From: Anaerolineales bacterium UBA6055
GTDB taxonomy: Bacteria; Chloroflexota; Anaerolineae; Aggregatilineales; Phototrophicaceae
DNA: 64,000 bases
Assembly (NCBI GenBank): GCA_002428985.1
Contig: DIYL01000009.1
Span: 62,001-126,000, forward strand
Direction: 5' to 3'
Shown here one piece after another: positions 60,772 through 64,000 of the stretch. The notes beneath the pieces were generated by a model, which searched no databases, was not told where the DNA came from, and saw only the letters and a program-made list of their open reading frames with translations. Position numbers and translations under genes: made by a program. The number at the start of each line of letters is the position of its first letter. The stretch's first letter is position 1.

Positions 60772-60916
60772 TCAAGCGGATGAGGAGTGAATAACGGGGA
60801 GGAATTTTCGCATTTGGCCTCTCTGCCACAGATACCACTGGTATCTGACGGGATTCGAACCCGCGTAACCTATCGGTAAAAAAGTTTCGGTAACCGTTAT
60901 CCAGCGACCCGCTTGA
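60772..60916 (-). tRNA. Permuted tRNA gene unit B, serine type, candidate anticodon CGA
   Basis: Same layout as unit A. The 3' half (variable arm 60878-60865 with ACC/GGT stem, T-arm TTCGAAT, acceptor 3' strand CAGATAC at 60847-60841) precedes the 5' half (acceptor GTATCTG at 60835-60829, seven Watson-Crick pairs; D-stem GCA/TGC). GAAAA (60809-60805) pairs with TTTTT (60883-60879). Leader 60916-60907 pairs with trailer 60781-60772 (10 bp, one G-U), and leader 60902-60894 with trailer 60797-60789 (nine pairs, one G-U). A TTTT run follows. The unit starts 14 bases after tRNA-Ser(GCT), so no 5' half can lie upstream; only the permuted reading gives a whole tRNA. Confidence 0.8.
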
Positions 60917-60929
60917 TGATATTGTGATA

Positions 60930-61018
60930 CGGAAGCAACAAGACTCGAACTTGTGGACGCTCATCGACCGTCAAAAGTTTAGCAAACTTTCCCCGATGCC
61001 ATCACGGGTTTTGCTTCC
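60930..61018 (-). tRNA. tRNA-Ser (GCT)
   Basis: An 89-nt class II tRNA. Acceptor GGAAGCA/TGCTTCC is fully paired, D-stem is CCCG/CGGG, the anticodon arm AAAGT-TTGCTAA-ACTTT carries GCT, the long variable arm has GACG/CGTC and the T-arm is ACAAG/CTTGT. Discriminator G is as expected for serine. Position 8, almost always U, appears to be A. CCA is not encoded. Confidence 0.9.
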
Positions 61019-61022
61019 ATAG

Positions 61023-61094
61023 CGCTCTGTGCGGGAATCGAACCCGCGCCTTTGCCCTGACAAGGCACTATCTTCGCCACTCGACTAACAGAGC
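61023..61094 (-). tRNA. tRNA-Asp (GTC)
   Basis: A 72-nt tRNA. Acceptor GCTCTGT/ACAGAGC and T-arm GCGGG/CCCGC are perfect. The anticodon loop TTGTCAG gives GTC. The anticodon stem GTGCC/GGCAA has a G-A mismatch at its outer pair. Discriminator G is as expected for aspartate. CCA is not encoded. Confidence 0.92.
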
Positions 61095-61099
61095 AACAC

Positions 61100-61181
61100 T
61101 GAGTTGAGAGGGATTCGAACGCCCAAGCCTCTCGGCGACTGGTTTACAGCCAGTGTGCGTATCCAATTTGCATATCAACCC
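61100..61181 (-). tRNA. tRNA-Tyr (GTA)
   Basis: An 82-nt class II tRNA. Acceptor GGGTTGA/TCAACTC (one G-U), D-stem TGC/GCA, anticodon arm ACTGG-CTGTAAA-CCAGT with GTA, and variable arm GCC/GGC. The T-stem GGGCG/CCCTC has one C-C mismatch. Discriminator A. CCA is not encoded. It is the promoter-proximal tRNA of the minus-strand cluster. Confidence 0.92.
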
Positions 61182-61250
61182 ACTGTTTACACTATATCAT
61201 ATGAATTCTTTATATGTCAATAGAAATTTTAAAGGTTCAATTAGGTTCAT

Positions 61251-62078
61251 TTATAGCGTTTTGACAATTTCCTCAATTGCTTGCCATAAGTTATCACGAA
61301 TCTGTGTGATGCGTTCGGTATTCGGTGGTTGTACCGGACTATCCCCTGTCTGTTCACCATCAATATAAGTCGCACGACTGAGTTCAATCATAAGCCATGG
61401 CTGGGTTTTTCCACCGTGTATCCAAATAATCGGACCGCCAGAATACGGCTGATTGACATCATAGGGTGCCGAAGTCGGCGCGAGGTCGGGTAAGTCTACC
61501 AGTGCACCGCCAAATTTTTTGGCGATCAAAAGCGTTAATTCGGGTGAGGCAACTAGCGACGGGCCGTCTTCTTTCTGCTGTGCGTTTTCATCACCGAGGT
61601 TGCTGGCGGTAATACGTGGGCGAATCTGTGATGGATCGAGATACGTTGTTGGACCGACAGCTGCCATCGAGTGACAGTCCAGCACCAGTTTGATACTGTC
61701 ATCTTCAGATATTTTCGCCATCGTATCGTGCCACGGTTGCCAGTATTTCTCGATGAGTTGCGCTTCGAGCTCATCCGAGGGTTCTGTCTCCGACGTATAG
61801 ACAGGTGTGCCATAACTGGTTTGGCTTTTGACAATGCCGTCACCCTCTTTCAGTTGTGGCATTGGATGATTGGGACGATTGACATCAATAATCGACCGTG
61901 CATAGGGGAAGGCATGCCATTCTGCAACGTTATCACGAAAATCGTAAATGAGGTCAGTATAGACATCGGCTTCATTAAAAATTTGCTCATCAGTCAATAC
62001 AACACGATCTTGTAGTTCTGGCGGTGTTTCTAATCCCGAATGAGGAATAACAATTGCAATCGGTAATTTATTTCCCAT
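61251..62078 (-). CDS. N-formylglutamate amidohydrolase family protein
   Basis: A 275-residue protein of the FGase superfamily. VIPHSGLETPPEL supplies the P-H-S motif, followed by AEWHAFPYARSIIDVNRPNHP (Arg-x-x-x-D-x-N-R), LVLDCHSMAAVGP (D-C-H-S) and PWLMIELSRATY (E-x-x-R). These are the conserved metal/substrate residues. The family cleaves N-formylglutamate to glutamate and formate in histidine degradation; the His utilisation pathway is not next to this gene, so another N-formyl or acyl-amino acid may be the substrate. No signal peptide, cytoplasmic. Confidence 0.88.
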   Translation of the reverse strand: MGNKLPIAIVIPHSGLETPPELQDRVVLTDEQIFNEADVYTDLIYDFRDNVAEWHAFPYARSIIDVNRPNHPMPQLKEGDGIVKSQTSYGTPVYTSETEPSDELEAQLIEKYWQPWHDTMAKISEDDSIKLVLDCHSMAAVGPTTYLDPSQIRPRITASNLGDENAQQKEDGPSLVASPELTLLIAKKFGGALVDLPDLAPTSAPYDVNQPYSGGPIIWIHGGKTQPWLMIELSRATYIDGEQTGDSPVQPPNTERITQIRDNLWQAIEEIVKTL

Positions 62079-62132
62079 GTTCTGTTGTTTCCGTTCATAT
62101 TATTAGGCTATAAAGTCAAAGAAGCGAATTTT

Positions 62133-62161
62133 GTAAAGGCGAACACACATGCTCGCCCTAC
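62133..62161. repeat. Degenerate GTAGGG-family palindrome
   Basis: GTAAAGGCGAACACACATGC and TCGCCCTAC form an imperfect hairpin (GGCGA/TCGCC) between the FGase and nucleotidase genes. Confidence 0.5.
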
Positions 62162-62168
62162 TGATGTA

Positions 62169-64000
62169 CTAATCACCTTCGATAATTACAATGCGTGGGT
62201 CATTTAGCTCAAGAGGAATATTGACTTCGCCTCCGAGAACGTCAGCAATATAATCAATCAAAATTTGTTGCTCACCGATTTCAGGATTTTCTGCACCACG
62301 CATCTCATTGGCAGAAAGTAAACTCTGGTAACCATCACCACCCGTCAGCAAAAAGCTGTTCGTCACGAGCCGGAATGTACGCTCAAGGTCGCCCTGTGCG
62401 GTGTAGTCACTTACCAGAACATCCTCTGTGCCATCAGCCCGCGTGATAATTAATGTTTTGAGACGGCTAGGTGTATCTAGACTGGGTTGATTGGATAACC
62501 CTTCATGAGTCGGGTCAAATTCCAGATATGCGCCTGCTACTTGCGGAAAGCGCCCATCTGATGCTGGATAGCGACTGACTGCATTTTCGAATGTAGCGAT
62601 CATTTCAGATGCTGTGAGTTCGATGACGACCATGTCATTGTTAAATGCCAATGCGGCGTTTACCGTCAAACGGGTGATATTTGGCCCAATAATACTCGCG
62701 CGAATCCCACCACCGTTCTTGAGTGATACATCTACTGGGGTATCAAAGGTGTTGTTTGCCCACCATAACGTTGAATCTGTAACCAATCGCGCGAGATTCG
62801 TCTCTGAGCTACGGATAAATTCGCGTTCGCCATTGAGCTCGACTGATATTGTACCGACAACCTCAAATTGCTCCTGAATGATGTCTGTTTCCAATAATCT
62901 ATCATAGATGGTTTGGATAGTTGCCGGAACATCTAACTCTGTGCCGAGATAAAGCTCCAATAACTCAACTGCTTCGCGGGTGGTAGCGATGGGACCACTT
63001 AACGCATCAATATCTTGCAAGACACCATCATCATCAAATGTGACAATCAAATGTCCGACATAGCTATATGACGGCGCGTTATTGACAACCAGAACAAAGT
63101 TGTTGTTTGCATCGACGCGTACAGTCGGATAATCTGCCTCTGGTGTGTCATCTTGTCGCAAATAATTAAATGGCCCATTTGCGGTTGCCTGCGCCATAAA
63201 TCCAGTCGAGCCCGCTGATAAAATGAGGTCGACACCTCTCAGAAATTGAGCTGCGAGTGGATCACTCGTAAAATCTTGAGCATGGTCGAGCAAAATAATC
63301 TTATTGATGCCCTGTGCTTCTAAGAGGTCAACTTGTTCATTAACCTGCTCTACTGCAGAAATGAGTGGTTGGTTATCTTCCGGATTGCGCCCTCCCACAA
63401 AATCTAGTCCTGGCAAATTTTCCTCGGGATCATTGATCACATTAAAAAAATCTGCGGGCGCACGACCAATTAATCCAATTTGCTCACCATCAATGTCTAT
63501 CCAGACACTTTTGACAACCTTACCCACATTATCTTCAATATTGCTGGCATCTTCTCCAATTTGGATGTCTGGCGTACCGTCTTCTAGTTCAACACTAGAG
63601 AAATCAAGATTCACAGCAAGAAATGGATAATTAGCGGTGGCTAACATACGGGCAAAATCGTTAATGCCACCATCGAATTCACGATTACCGATGCCATTTG
63701 CTGTGACTCCCATCGCATTATAAAGGGCGATGTCGGCTGATCCCGGCGCGCCAAATTCTTCTATTTCAGTGGCTGCCAAATAAAATGGACTGACTTGTGT
63801 GTGGTCGCCAACTGTCAGATGAAGCGAGCGACCATTTGGTGCGATTTGGCGTAAACCATCAACGAGTGTTGCATAGTGCAATAATTTAGGTTCGAGTGTG
63901 TTTGGGTCTTGGAATGAGGATTCATTATCAGAACTGTGGAGGATTTGGAGTGAAAATGATGATGGTCCGTCCTGTGCAAAACTATAAGGTGCCAACACAA
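62169..64000 (-). CDS. 5'-nucleotidase / UshA-like bifunctional metallophosphatase, 5' end outside the window
   Basis: At least 609 residues; the frame is open to the right window edge, and the first visible residues (LAPYSFAQDG) look like the end of a signal peptide, so the true start lies beyond base 64000. The N-terminal calcineurin-like domain has LQILHSSDNESSF, where relatives have the D-x-H metal ligands, then LTVGDHTQVSPF and GIGNREFDGG (the G-N-H/R-E motif with Arg for His). The C-terminal 5_nucleotid_C domain includes LKNGGGIRASI and FNNDMVVIELTASEM. It hydrolyses extracellular nucleotides. Some metal ligands look changed (D-x-H read as S-x-N, NHE as NRE), so activity is uncertain. 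Confidence 0.85.
   Translation of the reverse strand, partial: VLAPYSFAQDGPSSFSLQILHSSDNESSFQDPNTLEPKLLHYATLVDGLRQIAPNGRSLHLTVGDHTQVSPFYLAATEIEEFGAPGSADIALYNAMGVTANGIGNREFDGGINDFARMLATANYPFLAVNLDFSSVELEDGTPDIQIGEDASNIEDNVGKVVKSVWIDIDGEQIGLIGRAPADFFNVINDPEENLPGLDFVGGRNPEDNQPLISAVEQVNEQVDLLEAQGINKIILLDHAQDFTSDPLAAQFLRGVDLILSAGSTGFMAQATANGPFNYLRQDDTPEADYPTVRVDANNNFVLVVNNAPSYSYVGHLIVTFDDDGVLQDIDALSGPIATTREAVELLELYLGTELDVPATIQTIYDRLLETDIIQEQFEVVGTISVELNGEREFIRSSETNLARLVTDSTLWWANNTFDTPVDVSLKNGGGIRASIIGPNITRLTVNAALAFNNDMVVIELTASEMIATFENAVSRYPASDGRFPQVAGAYLEFDPTHEGLSNQPSLDTPSRLKTLIITRADGTEDVLVSDYTAQGDLERTFRLVTNSFLLTGGDGYQSLLSANEMRGAENPEIGEQQILIDYIADVLGGEVNIPLELNDPRIVIIEGD

Noticed and set aside
60625..60835. 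Linear tRNA with an intron: 5' half of unit B joined to the 3' half of unit A
   Set aside because: The order would be normal, but the loop-closing anticodon-stem pair becomes A-C, the flanking helices do not pair across units, and unit B's 3' half and unit A's 5' half would be left without partners. About 130 nt is also too short for a group I intron.
60559..60916. Two-piece (permuted) tmRNA
   Set aside because: No tag reading frame or Ala-type G-U acceptor pair; the body has a complete D-arm, variable arm and anticodon arm of a serine tRNA.
60722..60964. Open reading frame of 80 codons on the minus strand through the tRNA region
   Set aside because: It overlaps tRNA-Ser(GCT) and permuted unit B and has no coding character.
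1..64000. CRISPR array, prophage or integrative element
   Set aside because: No spaced direct repeats, integrase, phage structural genes or attachment-site duplications were seen. The tRNA cluster has no integrase next to it.

Overview
The window is a 64 kb chromosomal segment of moderate GC. It is gene dense, on both strands, with many single genes and short operons. No rRNA, CRISPR array, prophage or intact insertion sequence was seen. The gene mix suggests an uncultured member of the Chloroflexota (Anaerolineae-like): many lipoproteins with Thr/Pro/Asp-rich linkers, an LppX/LprG lipoprotein paired with a 14-TM MFS pump, VanW, an F420-type LLM oxidoreductase, DinB proteins, HEAT and WD40-like proteins, and TIR-TPR proteins. 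The taxonomic call is inference only; no marker gene settles it.

Layout. 0-9 kb: secreted and membrane proteins, a SGNH lipoprotein, PncC, and the LprG-like/MFS operon. 9-16 kb: a broken REP-associated transposase with a perfect palindrome beside it, a phosphodiesterase, tandem DinB genes, a HEAT protein, acetyltransferases and a lone receiver domain. 16-29 kb: a U32 peptidase/RlhA-like protein, an ABC exporter, a pentapeptide-TIR protein, a PBP lipoprotein, and an ECF41 sigma factor next to its likely target oxidoreductase, which carries a textbook ECF41 promoter. 29-46 kb: FAD/Fe-S dehydrogenase, receiver-HEAT fusion, enoyl-CoA hydratase, 3'-nucleotidase, MFS, an effector-like protein, VanW, LLM oxidoreductase and a large polytopic membrane protein. 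46-60 kb: PepF, a TIM-barrel isomerase, two TIR-TPR paralogs, GuaA, a cytoplasmic-looking HtrA, a duplicated membrane-protein block, TetR/hydrolase, a P-loop kinase and an SDR. 60-64 kb: a tRNA cluster, N-formylglutamate amidohydrolase and a 5'-nucleotidase cut by the window end.

The most unusual content is in the tRNA cluster (60.55-61.18 kb, minus strand). After ordinary tRNA-Tyr, tRNA-Asp and tRNA-Ser(GCT) come two units in which the 3' half of a serine-type tRNA is encoded before its 5' half. These look like circularly permuted tRNA genes. In both units the leader and trailer pair through two helices that are conserved in shape but largely different in sequence, and the D stem and anticodon stem show compensatory changes between the units. 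The candidate anticodons are TGA and CGA. Permuted tRNA genes are known from algae and archaea; I know of no established bacterial case.

Dispersed GTAGGG-headed palindromes occur at seven or more intergenic sites, and duplication is a recurring theme (DinB pair, TIR-TPR pair, membrane-protein pair with a leftover kinase gene tail, tandem GNAT domains, two TfoX-like genes).
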